This document shows, one piece after another, positions 34,391-43,165 of a stretch of DNA of 45,149 nt (position 1 is its first letter; every line of letters starts with the position of its first letter). The stretch lies in assembly GCF_025466085.1 (NCBI RefSeq), contig NZ_JANLOD010000028.1, positions 1-45,149 on the forward strand. Reading direction: 5' to 3'. A program made the translations under genes and the position numbers. The notes under the pieces were generated by a model. That model saw only the letters and a list, made by a program, of their open reading frames with translations, was not told where the DNA came from and made no database searches. The DNA comes from Pseudomonas sp. 14P_8.1_Bac3 (GTDB lineage Bacteria > Pseudomonadota > Gammaproteobacteria > Pseudomonadales > Pseudomonadaceae).

Positions 34391-34760
34391 GCATGTCCTG
34401 CATCAATTCCTGCAGCACATCCAGGTCAAACGGTTTACCCAGGATCGGCGCCTTGCGCGTGATCGGGCTGTCCGTCTCGCGGATTTCCTGAGGGTAGCCG
34501 CTGATGAAAATCACTTTGAGTTCCGGTCGCAGTTTTACCGCGGGCTCAGCGATTTGCACCCCGGAAATCCCGCCCGGCAGGCGAAAGTCGGTGATCATCA
34601 TGTCCAGGTGCGGTTTGCTCGCCAGAATCTCGAAGGCCTGCTCGCCGTTTTCCGCCTGCAGCACCCGGTAACCCTCACCCGACAGGTAGGCCGACAGCAC
34701 CATCAGGATCGAGGGGTCATCTTCGACGATCAATACGACGTCTTGTGCATCTTCACTCAT
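34383..34760 (-). CDS. single-domain response regulator
   Basis: A 125-residue stand-alone receiver with no output domain. It has the acidic pocket in VLIVEDDPS, phospho-acceptor Asp58 in MMITDFRLPG, the switch Ser in VIFISGYPQ and Lys in LGKPFDLD. It resembles the receiver of the adjacent hybrid kinase (shared GYxxE and KPF patterns). ATG 34760 follows AAAGG; the frame extends to TTG 34781. It is the last gene of the minus-strand hybrid kinase-CheR-CheB operon, 77 bases after the REC-kinase. Such proteins act by phosphotransfer or protein contact. The stop codon lies within a REP element. Confidence 0.88.
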   Translation of the reverse strand: MSEDAQDVVLIVEDDPSILMVLSAYLSGEGYRVLQAENGEQAFEILASKPHLDMMITDFRLPGGISGVQIAEPAVKLRPELKVIFISGYPQEIRETDSPITRKAPILGKPFDLDVLQELMQDMLS

Positions 34761-34837
34761 GGGAAGCCTTTGTTCGGTCAATAGCTGCTGATACGACCCC
34801 GGGGGCGATCAGAGGTTGCGTTTATCTGGCTGTTTTC

Positions 34838-36019
34838 CTACAGCGGCAGACAAACGCGAAACAAGGCGCCTTCGCCAATCCGGCTCTCGACGGTAATAGT
34901 GCCGCCATGGGCGGTCACAATCTGTTCTGAAATGAACAGGCCCAGACCAAGTCCGGCAACGGCGTGTTTGGCCGTGACGCGCTCGAACTGCTGGAAAATG
35001 CGCTTCTGGTTTTCCTCGCCAATGCCGATCCCCTGATCGCGCACTTCCACTCGCGCCTGGTCGCCTTCACTGTACACCTTCACGGCGATCGGGCTCTTGG
35101 CGCCGTAGCGCAAGGCATTGGTCAGCAGGTTGGAAATCACCTGTTCAATACGAAATTCATCCCAGTTCCCCTCCACCGGCGTCTCAGCGTCCAGCGTTAC
35201 CGAAGACTCGGCGGCATCGATCTGCGGCGCGAAATTTTGCAGCAGGTTGCGCACCAGCGCCGACAGATCAAAGCGTGACGGTCGAATCGACAACTTGCCC
35301 GTACGAATGCGCGACACATCGAGCATGTCTTCGATCAGGCGGATCAGGCTTTTGATCTGCCGTTCGTCGCGATCCACCATTGCGTGCATCTTGTCCAGGG
35401 TGAACGCCGCGGCGTTGTCCCGGGCCAGGTGCATCTTGCGCAATTGGGTTTCGAGGATCAGACCATTGAGTGGCGTACGGACTTCGTGGGCGACGATCGA
35501 CATGAAGTCATCGCGCATGCGCACCGCCTGCTCCAGTTCCAACTGCGTGCTCTGCAACTGCTTGAGCAACGCTTCCTGCTCCCGGCGACTCCGCTCCAGC
35601 GCTTCGACCTGCTGTTTCATCGCCTTGCTCTGGCGATACAGATCGACGAACACGTTGACCTTGCTCTTCACCGCGTGAATGTCCAGCGGCTTGTGCAGGA
35701 AGTCCACCGCACCGCTCTCGTAGCCTTTGAACGCATAGTTCAGTTCACGGCCGGCGGCACTGACGAAGACAATCGGGATGTTCTTGGTTTTTTCCGTGCC
35801 ACGCATCATTTCGGCCAACTCGAAGCCGTTCATGCCGGGCATCTGCACGTCGAGAATGGCCATGGCGAATTCGTGCTGCAGCAGCAAAGACAGCGCTTCG
35901 TCGGCGGACAAGGCTTTGTAGACCATGCGGTCTTCACGCTTGATCAGCGCTTCGAGCGCCAACAGGTTCTCCGGCAGATCGTCGACGATCAGCAGTTTGG
36001 CTTGGATGTTACTTAGCAT
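34838..36019 (-). CDS. receiver-histidine kinase hybrid
   Basis: A 393-residue cytoplasmic protein. An N-terminal receiver (Asp13, Asp14, acceptor Asp57 in MAILDVQMPG, Lys110 in LHKPLD) leads through a coiled coil (about 125-168) into HisKA with His178 in SIVAHEVRTPLNG, and then HATPase_c with N-box NLLTNALRYGA, DQGIGIG and GLGLGLFISEQIV. This REC-HK order is typical of a relay intermediate whose kinase activity is set by phosphorylation of its own receiver, here possibly by the large hybrid kinase upstream. The start overlaps the CheB stop by 7 bases, so it is translationally coupled. Confidence 0.9.
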   Translation of the reverse strand: MLSNIQAKLLIVDDLPENLLALEALIKREDRMVYKALSADEALSLLLQHEFAMAILDVQMPGMNGFELAEMMRGTEKTKNIPIVFVSAAGRELNYAFKGYESGAVDFLHKPLDIHAVKSKVNVFVDLYRQSKAMKQQVEALERSRREQEALLKQLQSTQLELEQAVRMRDDFMSIVAHEVRTPLNGLILETQLRKMHLARDNAAAFTLDKMHAMVDRDERQIKSLIRLIEDMLDVSRIRTGKLSIRPSRFDLSALVRNLLQNFAPQIDAAESSVTLDAETPVEGNWDEFRIEQVISNLLTNALRYGAKSPIAVKVYSEGDQARVEVRDQGIGIGEENQKRIFQQFERVTAKHAVAGLGLGLFISEQIVTAHGGTITVESRIGEGALFRVCLPL

Positions 36020-36606
36020 GCGATTCGTTCCAGCTCGACAAGCAGACGGCCGATGCCGCGTATAGGGAGAATATGGTCAGGCTGGTGAACGTCCAGCGCC
36101 GCCAGGGGCATGGTTGCGACCTGGGCTTCGTCCGGGTCCTGGACGATGGTCAGGCCGCCACGGTGCTTGACCTGCGCCATGCCGCTCGCGCCGTCGCGGT
36201 TGGCGCCGGTCAACAACACGGCGGCCAGGGACGGACCGTAGGCATCGGCCGCCGACTCGAACAGAAAATCGATCGCCGGTCGCGAATAATGCACGCGGTC
36301 TTCCAGGCTCAGGGAGAACGTGCGGTCCTGCTCCACGGAAAGGTGATAGCCGGGCATGGCGAAGTACAGCGTTCCCGCCTCGACCTGGGTCTTGTCGCGA
36401 GCTTCCTCGACACGCATGGACACGCGCCGGGCAAACACTTCGGCGAGGTGGCTGCGACGTTCTTCCGGCAGGTGCAGTACCACAATGATCGGCAGCACGA
36501 AGCCTTCGCGCAGAGGGCTGAGGATGCTCAACAACGCCTCTACGCCACCGGCCGAAGCACCGATCACGATAGCCTCCACTGAAGGCAAATCCGCTGCATT
36601 GCTCAT
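36013..36606 (-). CDS. stand-alone CheB-type protein methylesterase
   Basis: A 197-residue CheB catalytic domain without the usual N-terminal receiver. The predicted triad is Ser18 (GASAGG), His45 (VVLHLP) and Asp138 (TGANRDGASG). CheB removes methyl groups from, or deamidates, glutamate/glutamine residues of chemoreceptors. No chemoreceptor, CheA or CheW is encoded nearby. Lacking a receiver, it is not controlled by direct phosphorylation, unless one of the neighbouring receivers acts in trans. The start overlaps the CheR stop (ATGA) and the stop overlaps the next kinase, so dosage is tightly coupled. Confidence 0.92.
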   Translation of the reverse strand: MSNAADLPSVEAIVIGASAGGVEALLSILSPLREGFVLPIIVVLHLPEERRSHLAEVFARRVSMRVEEARDKTQVEAGTLYFAMPGYHLSVEQDRTFSLSLEDRVHYSRPAIDFLFESAADAYGPSLAAVLLTGANRDGASGMAQVKHRGGLTIVQDPDEAQVATMPLAALDVHQPDHILPIRGIGRLLVELERIAC

Positions 36607-37418
36607 GATTTACGGTAGATCCGTTCTTGTTTGACCAACGGCTCGAACTGGTTGCCGAACGCCGAAAAATCCGGGGTTTCCTTGCTGCCGAGCACCAGGA
36701 AACCGCGATGGCAAAGGGATTCGTGAAACAACCCGAACGCCCGATCCTGCAGTTTTTTATTGAAGTAAATCAAAACGTTACGGCACGAAATTAATTGAGT
36801 CTCTGAAAAGACACTATCGGTCGCCAGGCTGTGGTCGGCGAAGGTTACGTTCTCGCACAAACTCTTGTCGAAAATCGCGTAGCCGTACGCCGCCGTGTAG
36901 TAGTCGGCGAACGAACGCTGGCCTCCGGCCTGCTGGTAGTTATGAGTGTAGGCGCGGACATTCTCCATGGAGAAAATGCCCTGCTTGGCTTTGTCCAGCG
37001 AACGCGGATTGATGTCGGTGGCGTAGATGATGGTGCGGTCGAGCAGGCCTTCTTCACGCAGCAGGATCGCCATCGAATAGACTTCTTCACCGGTGCTGCA
37101 CCCGGCGATCCAGATCTTGATCGAGGGGTAGGTCTTGAGCAGCGGCACGACTTCCTGGCGGATCGCCAGGAAATGCGATGGATCGCGGAACATCTCGCTG
37201 ACCGGGATCGTCAGCAGTTGCAGCAACTGCATGAACGCCGTCGGGTCGTGCAGCACCTTCTCTTGCAGCGCGGAAATGGTCGCGCACTCGAACTGGCTCA
37301 ACGCGTGGGTGACGCGACGTTTGATCGACGCGCCGGAGTAATCGCGAAAGTCATAGCTGTATTTGAGGTAGATGGCCTCGATCAGCAAGCGCAATTCGAT
37401 TTCGGTATTTTTTTCCAC
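36603..37418 (-). CDS. CheR-type protein glutamate methyltransferase
   Basis: A 271-residue CheR: an N-terminal helical domain with the conserved segment LTIPVSEMFRDPSHF (about 69-83), then the S-adenosylmethionine-binding domain with IAGCSTGEEVYSMAI (104-118), YATDIN (132-137) and ISCRNVLIYFNKKLQ. It methylates glutamates in helical coiled coils, normally of chemoreceptors. The start is GTG 37418, with GGAAAG upstream, 13 bases after the large hybrid kinase. The stop overlaps cheB. With no receptor in the cluster its substrate may be the operon's own kinase, whose CHASE3 and Glu/Gln-rich coiled coil are receptor-like helices. Confidence 0.92.
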   Translation of the reverse strand: MEKNTEIELRLLIEAIYLKYSYDFRDYSGASIKRRVTHALSQFECATISALQEKVLHDPTAFMQLLQLLTIPVSEMFRDPSHFLAIRQEVVPLLKTYPSIKIWIAGCSTGEEVYSMAILLREEGLLDRTIIYATDINPRSLDKAKQGIFSMENVRAYTHNYQQAGGQRSFADYYTAAYGYAIFDKSLCENVTFADHSLATDSVFSETQLISCRNVLIYFNKKLQDRAFGLFHESLCHRGFLVLGSKETPDFSAFGNQFEPLVKQERIYRKS

Positions 37419-37431
37419 TAAACACTTTCCA

Positions 37432-40400
37432 CTAGATGCGTTCCATCTTCGGTAACCACACGCGAATCAGCGAGAACAGGCGATCCAGGTCAATGGGCTT
37501 GGCCAGGTAATCGTTGGAGCCGGCCTGCAGGCAGCGCTCCTGATCGTCCTTCATGGCCTTGGCCGTCACCGCGATGATCGGCAGCTTGCGCCAGCGCGGG
37601 TCCTGACGGATCAGGCTCGTCGCCTCGAAACCGTCCATCTCCGGCATCATCACGTCCATCAACACCAGATCGATGTCCTCGACTTCATTAAGCTTTTCAA
37701 TCGCCTCGCGGCCGTTCCGACCGATGACCACGACTGCGCCCTTTTGCTCCAGCGCGCTGGTCAGGGCGAAGATGTTGCGCACATCGTCGTCCACCAGCAG
37801 CACCTTGCGACCCTCGAAGACCTTGTCGCGGCTGCGCGCGGTCTTGAGCATGGTCTGACGTTCATGGGACAACCGCGATTCGACTTTGTGCAGAAAGAGT
37901 GTGACTTCATCCAGCAACCGCTCTGGCGAGCGTGCGCCCTTGATGATGATCGAGCGCGAATACTTGCGCAGTTCGGCCTCTTCGTCGCGGGTCAGGTTGC
38001 GCCCGGTGTAGACGATCACCGGCGGGAACGAGCAGATGTCCTCGGTGGACATGCGCTTGAGCAGGTCATTGCCGAGCATGTCCGGCAGTTTGAGGTCGAT
38101 GATCATGCAATCGAAAATCGTCGTGCGCAGCAGATCCAGGGCGTCCTGGGCCAGGCCGACCGCGGTGATCTCGATGTCATCGTCGCCGATCAACCGGGCG
38201 ATGCTGTCGCGCTGCAAATCGTCATCTTCCACCAGCAACACGCGCTTGACCTTCTGGGTCAGCTTGGCTTCCAGGCGGGCGAACACGTCCTTGAGCTCTT
38301 CGCGCGTGGTCGGCTTGACCGCGTAACCGATCGCGCCCATGTGCAGCGCCGCTTCGACGCGGTCCTCGACCGAAATCACGTGCACCGGGATGTGCCGGGT
38401 TTCACCGAGCTCCTTGAGGCGTTGCAGCACGGTCAGACCGGAGTGGTCCGGCAGGCGCATGTCCAGCAGGATCGCGTCGGGAATGTATTCCCTGGCCAGG
38501 TCATAGCCTTCGTCGGCGCCGTGGGCCACCAGACACTGATAACCCAGCTCGTGGGCCAGATCGTAGAGGATGCGCGCAAAGTTTGGCTCGTCCTCCACCA
38601 CCAGAATGCAGCGCGTGGTGAACGGCGCGTTCATGCGGTCGTCGTTGAACCGCGGGATATCGACTTCGGCAATCAACGGCACCAGCGCGGCCGGCGCGGC
38701 CTTCGGTGCCATGACCACCGGCGAAGCTTTCATCGGTTCGACCGGCGTCTCGCCGGGCTCAACGTATTGCTGCGGCAAGACCAGAGTGAACACGCTGCCC
38801 TGCCCCGGCTCGCTGGTGACGCTGATGGAGCCGCCGAGCAACGCCGCCAGGTCACGGGAAATCGACAGGCCCAGACCGGTGCCGCCGTAGCGACGGTTGG
38901 TGGTGCCATCGGCCTGGCGGAACGCTTCGAAAATGCTTTCCTGCTGGTCGTCGGCGATACCGATCCCGGAATCGCGCACGATGAACGCAATGCCATCGTT
39001 CGGCTGGCTGGCCACCGTCAGGCTGACCGAACCGCGCTCGGTAAACTTGACCGCGTTGGACAGCAGGTTCTTGATCACCTGCTCCAGACGTTGCCGGTCG
39101 GTGTAGATCATCATCGGTGAACCGGGCTGCAGATCGACCTGGAAATCCAGCTGCTTGTCCGTGGCCAGGGGCTGGAACATTCCGCGCAAACCCTCCACCA
39201 GCCGCGCGACGCTGGTGTTTTCCGGACGCATGTCCAGCTTGCCGGCCTCGACCTTGGAAATGTCGAGGATGTCGTTGATCAAATTCAGCAGGTCGTTGCC
39301 CGCCGAATAGATCGACTCGGCGAACTTGACCTGTTCGGCGCTGAGGTTTTCCTGAGGGTTTTCCGCCAGCAACTTGGCCAGGATCAGCGAACTGTTCAGC
39401 GGCGTGCGCAGTTCGTGGGACATGTTGGCGAGGAATTCCGACTTGTACTTGCTCGAACGCTGCAGCTCATCGGCACGTTCTTCCAGTTGGGTCTGTGCCT
39501 GGTTGAGTTCGGTGTTCTTCAGGTCCATCGCATCGCGCTGTTCGGCGAGGATCTGCGCTTGCTCGGCGAGCTGCTCGTTGGTCTGCTCCAGCTCGACCTG
39601 CTGGGTTTCCAGATGCGCCTGGGATTCCTTGAGAATCCGCGACTGCTCTTCCAGCTCTTCGTTGGCGGTCTTCAGTTCTTCCTGCTGGACCTGCAGCTCT
39701 TCATTGAGCTGCTGGGTCTCGGCCAATACTTCCTGCAAGCGCTGACGATAGCGCGCGGCTTCGATGGAAGTACCGATATTGCCCGAAATCAGCTCGAGCA
39801 ATTCAATGTCGCGGTTGCCCAGGGGGCGCAAGAAGCCCAGCTCGACCACACCGTTGACCCGATCGTCATCGCTGGTCGGCACCACCAGCACACTGTGCGG
39901 CAGGCCTTCGCCGAGGCCGGAGCTGACCTTGAAGTAATTGCCCGGCACGTCGTCGAGGCGGATCAGGCGTGCGGTTTGCGCCACCTGGCCGACAATCCCT
40001 TCGTCGCTGTAGATCTGCTGGTCCAGCGCTTCCTGCTCGCGGGAAAAACCATAGGTCGCAATACGCTTGAGGCCGCCGTGTTCTTCGCGCACATAAATGG
40101 CGCCGACCGCCATGCCGAGGTACTGGGCACAGAACTGCAGAATGTTGCGCCCCAACAGGTTGAGCGACAGCTGGCCCAGCACTTGCTCGGCCAGTTCGGT
40201 CTGGCCGTTGCGCAGCCAGGCTTGCTGCTCCAGGCGATCGGCGCTGGCCTGCTGTGCGGCCAGGTTGGCGCTGTAATTCTGCGACAGCGTCAGGAGATCG
40301 CGTCGGCCGATGTAGGCCAGCAATCCGCTGATCGCGAGGATGAACACCAGATAAAGGCTGATGCTCCAGATCGTGGTGCGACGCACGTCGTCGTTGCGCG

Positions 40401-40923
40401 TGGTGCGCAACTGCTGCTCCATGTCGATCACTTCTTCGAACTGCTTGCGGATCTCGTCGGTCAGGCGCTTGCCGCGTCCGGTCTTGACCGCACTGCGGTA
40501 GTCGCCGCTGGTGCGTTGCAGATCGATCATCGACTGCGCGTAGTCGGTCCACTCGTTTTGCAGGGCCTGGAGCCTGCGCAAGCGGTCGGTCTGCACCGGG
40601 TTGTCCGCGGTCAGTTCGAGCAAGGTGTTGACGGCGACCGTGATTCGCGGTCGCGCGGTTTCGTAGGGTTCAAGGAATTTCTCGTCGCCACTGAGCAGGA
40701 AGCCGCGCATGCCGGTTTCCAGATCAACGGTCAACTTCACCGCTTCATTGGCGTTATTGATCACCCGGTCGGTGTGCTCGACCCACTGGATCACCGACAA
40801 CAAATAGGTGATCAGTGAGACAAAGAACACCGCACTGAGCACGCCGACGCCTAACGGAAGGCTGACGTTGCGGCTCAGGAGTTTACGGAATCGTTGCTCA
40901 TCAACCGAAGACGCAGTGGTCAT
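37432..40923 (-). CDS. CHASE3-GAF hybrid histidine kinase with three receivers
   Basis: A 1163-residue inner-membrane hub kinase. Membrane helix 1 (about 22-45); periplasmic CHASE3 (about 46-180, DLETGMRGFLLSGDEKFLEP); membrane helix 2 (about 182-203); GAF (about 255-385); a long Glu/Gln-rich coiled coil (about 390-490); HisKA with His503 (MSHELRTPLNSSL); HATPase_c (GGTGLGLSISRDLAALLGG); then REC1 (about 770-890, LLDMRLPDHSG), REC2 (about 893-1010, IIDLKLPDMLG) and REC3 (about 1040-1160, LMDVMMPEMDG). All three receivers keep the acceptor Asp. ATG 40923 follows AAGG; the frame is open to 41010. It is first in the operon with CheR, CheB, a REC-HK and a lone receiver. The signal is unknown. Confidence 0.92.
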   Translation of the reverse strand: MTTASSVDEQRFRKLLSRNVSLPLGVGVLSAVFFVSLITYLLSVIQWVEHTDRVINNANEAVKLTVDLETGMRGFLLSGDEKFLEPYETARPRITVAVNTLLELTADNPVQTDRLRRLQALQNEWTDYAQSMIDLQRTSGDYRSAVKTGRGKRLTDEIRKQFEEVIDMEQQLRTTRNDDVRRTTIWSISLYLVFILAISGLLAYIGRRDLLTLSQNYSANLAAQQASADRLEQQAWLRNGQTELAEQVLGQLSLNLLGRNILQFCAQYLGMAVGAIYVREEHGGLKRIATYGFSREQEALDQQIYSDEGIVGQVAQTARLIRLDDVPGNYFKVSSGLGEGLPHSVLVVPTSDDDRVNGVVELGFLRPLGNRDIELLELISGNIGTSIEAARYRQRLQEVLAETQQLNEELQVQQEELKTANEELEEQSRILKESQAHLETQQVELEQTNEQLAEQAQILAEQRDAMDLKNTELNQAQTQLEERADELQRSSKYKSEFLANMSHELRTPLNSSLILAKLLAENPQENLSAEQVKFAESIYSAGNDLLNLINDILDISKVEAGKLDMRPENTSVARLVEGLRGMFQPLATDKQLDFQVDLQPGSPMMIYTDRQRLEQVIKNLLSNAVKFTERGSVSLTVASQPNDGIAFIVRDSGIGIADDQQESIFEAFRQADGTTNRRYGGTGLGLSISRDLAALLGGSISVTSEPGQGSVFTLVLPQQYVEPGETPVEPMKASPVVMAPKAAPAALVPLIAEVDIPRFNDDRMNAPFTTRCILVVEDEPNFARILYDLAHELGYQCLVAHGADEGYDLAREYIPDAILLDMRLPDHSGLTVLQRLKELGETRHIPVHVISVEDRVEAALHMGAIGYAVKPTTREELKDVFARLEAKLTQKVKRVLLVEDDDLQRDSIARLIGDDDIEITAVGLAQDALDLLRTTIFDCMIIDLKLPDMLGNDLLKRMSTEDICSFPPVIVYTGRNLTRDEEAELRKYSRSIIIKGARSPERLLDEVTLFLHKVESRLSHERQTMLKTARSRDKVFEGRKVLLVDDDVRNIFALTSALEQKGAVVVIGRNGREAIEKLNEVEDIDLVLMDVMMPEMDGFEATSLIRQDPRWRKLPIIAVTAKAMKDDQERCLQAGSNDYLAKPIDLDRLFSLIRVWLPKMERI

Positions 40924-41184
40924 GGGGAAGCCTTGTCGAACTATTGAAAACCACGGAGTTTGCCCCAAATCGGCCACGTTGATCCAATTTTCTGACGTCA
41001 TTTTGCGCAAAATCCTACATTCAGCTGCTCCAGCGCAAAGGGAGCGGTTATCCTTGCCGCACTTGTGCAGCTATTCTTTTTGCAGTGCGCCTGGGAACTT
41101 GTCGGGTTCCAATACTTACTCATGCTAGAGCCCGGCGTTTCTGATCGACCGGACAAGCGAAACCAACCCCCTGAGAGCCCCCTT

Positions 41185-41550
41185 ATGTCCGCCGAAAAAT
41201 CCATCATCCTGGTCGTTGAAGACGATGACATCGTGCGCATGCTGATCGTCGATGTCCTTGAGGAGCTGGAATTCAAGGTGTTGGAGGCCGACGGCTGCGA
41301 GCAGGCATTGATGTTTCTCAACGATGAGGACCAGTACATCGACCTGATGATGACCGACGTCGGCTTGCCGGTGATGGATGGCCGCGAACTGGCCACCCAG
41401 GCCCGCATGGTGCGCCCCGAACTGCCGGTGCTGTTCGCCAGTGGTTACGCCGAAAGCATCGAGGTGCCCGCCGGCATGCACGTCATCGGCAAGCCGTTCT
41501 CCATTGATCAGCTGCGCGACAAGGTCAAAGGCATTCTCGGCCAGGCCTGA
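41185..41550 (+). CDS. single-domain response regulator
   Basis: A 121-residue stand-alone receiver with acidic pocket LVVEDDD, phospho-acceptor Asp58 in MMTDVGLPVMDG, LFASGYAES and Lys in IGKPFSID. It is similar to the lone receiver at the other end of the block and to the receiver of the KaiC-linked kinase. It is divergent from the giant hybrid kinase across 261 bases, so a shared regulatory region is possible. ATG 41185 follows GAGAG. The frame is open from 41065 but the upstream part looks like intergenic sequence. The output is through protein contact; the partner is unknown. Confidence 0.88.
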   Translation: MSAEKSIILVVEDDDIVRMLIVDVLEELEFKVLEADGCEQALMFLNDEDQYIDLMMTDVGLPVMDGRELATQARMVRPELPVLFASGYAESIEVPAGMHVIGKPFSIDQLRDKVKGILGQA

Positions 41551-41635
41551 GGCACGGGGGCGGGTTCGGGAATCGTCCGCGGCTGTGGTTTAATTGCCCG
41601 GCGTTTTTGCCCCCCCGTTTCTAGGAATTCCCCGC

Positions 41636-42925
41636 ATGAATCAGCCCCGCGTCACCAGAATCCTGGTCATTGGCTATGTCTGGCCCGAACCCCGGTCATC
41701 AGCGGCCGGCGGGTATGTGATGCAGTTGCTTGCCACGTTCCTGCAACAAGGCTGGGACGTGACGTTCAGCAGCCCGGCCGGGGCCGGTGAACACCAGGAG
41801 GCCCTGACGCCACTGGGTATCCGTGAAGTGCCGATCGAGCTGAACAACAGCAGTTTCGACACCTTCGTCAGCGAACTGGCGCCGGATATCGTGCTGTTCG
41901 AACAATTCATGATGGAAGAACAATTCGGCTGGCGCGTGGAAAAGCACTGCCCCGACGCCTTGCGTGTGCTCGGCACTCAGGACCTGCAAAGTCTGCGTCA
42001 GGCCCGGCATCAGCGGCTCAAGGACCGCCTGAAGGCCAGCGACGACAACAACGACTTCAGCGACCTGTTCGCGCCGGCCTTGCGTGAAGAATTCGAACTC
42101 ATGGCCGACACCGACCTGGCCAAACGCGAGATCGCCGCGCTGTACCGCTGCGACTTGAACCTGATGGTGTCTGACGTGGAGATTGAACTGCTGGTCGAGC
42201 AGTTCAAGGTGCCGCGCAGCCTGTTGCACGGGTGCCCGTTGATGGTCGACCTGCCGGACAGGGCGCCCGCCGCGTTTGAAGACCGCGCGCACTTTCTCAG
42301 CATCGGCAACTTCCGCCACGCACCGAACTGGGATGCGGTGCTCTGGATGAAAACCACGATCTGGCCGCTGATTCGCGAGCAGTTGCCTGCCGCACAACTG
42401 CACATCTACGGGGCCTACACGCCGCCAAAGGCAGCCGCCCTGCACAACGCGGCCCAAGGTTTCCATGTGATGAACTGGGCGGAGGACGCGTTGCAGGTGA
42501 TGTCGGCGGCGCGGGTGTGCCTTGCGCCGTTGCGTTTCGGCGCAGGCATCAAGGGCAAAATCATCGACGCGATGCTCTGCGGCACGCCCAATGTCACGAC
42601 ACCGATCGGCGTTGAAGGCATGCGCGGCCAAGGTGCCTGGCCAGGTGCGGTGACCCGCACGGCGCGGGAATTCGCCGACAGCGCGGTGCAGCTTTATCAG
42701 GACAGGTACATTTGGGAAAGCGCCCAGAAGCAGGGTCGGGCGTTGCTGGCGGAGCGTTTCCAGCAATCGGTGCACGGCCCGGCGCTGATCGAGCGACTTG
42801 CGGAGTGCCGGCAACACCTGGCACAACTTCGCCGGGATAACTTTACCGGCAGCATGTTGCGCCATCATCAGCACAAAAGTACCCAGTACATGGCGCAATG
42901 GATTGAAGCCAAGAATCGTCATTAA
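41636..42925 (+). CDS. glycosyltransferase, GT-B fold family 4-like
   Basis: A 429-residue cytoplasmic glycosyltransferase. The N-terminal half begins RILVIGYVWPEPRSSAAGGY, a nucleotide-binding Rossmann start with the glycine loop. The C-terminal half has FLSIGNFRHAPNWDAVLWM, LHIYGAYTPPK, VCLAPLRFGAGIKGKIIDAM (donor-sugar binding) and GTPNVTTPIGVEGM, the pattern of GT4-like enzymes. It would transfer a sugar from a nucleotide donor to a glycan or protein; the acceptor is not predictable, and no polysaccharide gene cluster surrounds it. ATG 41636 with TAGGAA upstream. Confidence 0.85.
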   Translation: MNQPRVTRILVIGYVWPEPRSSAAGGYVMQLLATFLQQGWDVTFSSPAGAGEHQEALTPLGIREVPIELNNSSFDTFVSELAPDIVLFEQFMMEEQFGWRVEKHCPDALRVLGTQDLQSLRQARHQRLKDRLKASDDNNDFSDLFAPALREEFELMADTDLAKREIAALYRCDLNLMVSDVEIELLVEQFKVPRSLLHGCPLMVDLPDRAPAAFEDRAHFLSIGNFRHAPNWDAVLWMKTTIWPLIREQLPAAQLHIYGAYTPPKAAALHNAAQGFHVMNWAEDALQVMSAARVCLAPLRFGAGIKGKIIDAMLCGTPNVTTPIGVEGMRGQGAWPGAVTRTAREFADSAVQLYQDRYIWESAQKQGRALLAERFQQSVHGPALIERLAECRQHLAQLRRDNFTGSMLRHHQHKSTQYMAQWIEAKNRH

Positions 42926-42958
42926 CTGATGCGCTGTCGGCGAGATACTTCCTGTATC

Positions 42959-42975
42959 AAGCCGCCACTTGGCTT
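42959..42975 (+). terminator. weak terminator after glycosyltransferase
   Basis: AAGCC (42959-42963) pairs with GGCTT (42971-42975), followed by TTCATTT. The stem has only 5 bp, so this is tentative. A second small GATAC/GTATC hairpin precedes it at 42944-42958. Confidence 0.35.
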
Positions 42976-43010
42976 TTCATTTCCCCCTCCTTATACCTGC
43001 CTCCCATGGA

Positions 43011-43112
43011 CTGTAGGAGCGAGCACGCTCGCGAAAATCGTCAGGGCGCCGCTGGGTAACAGACTGGCAGCGTAATGGCTGGCTACCATCGCGAGCGTGC
43101 TCGCTCCTACAG
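43011..43112. repeat. inverted REP pair (REPIN) before PI-PLC gene
   Basis: Opposed copies at 43011-43038 and 43084-43112, both with GTAGGAGCGAGC-ACGCTCGCGA cores (the C/G-centred variant), separated by about 45 bases. They lie in the 255-base gap between the glycosyltransferase and the PI-PLC-domain gene. Confidence 0.87.
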
Positions 43113-43139
43113 AGTTTGCCAACTTCACTTTTCTGCACA

Positions 43140-43165
43140 TGCCCCAAGGCCGGGGCACGTTTTTT
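43140..43165 (+). terminator. intrinsic terminator or attenuator before PI-PLC gene
   Basis: TGCCCC (43140-43145) pairs with GGGGCA (43152-43157), with a 6-base AAGGCC loop and two further pairs outside one mismatch, followed by six T. The T-run ends 5 bases before the PI-PLC AAGGA ribosome-binding site, so any transcript entering the gene from upstream must pass it. Confidence 0.65.

Noticed and set aside
36013..37418. A chemotaxis operon
   Set aside because: CheR and CheB are present but no receptor, CheA, CheW or CheY-motor gene is. The neighbours are hybrid kinases, so it is a kinase pathway, not a motility cluster.
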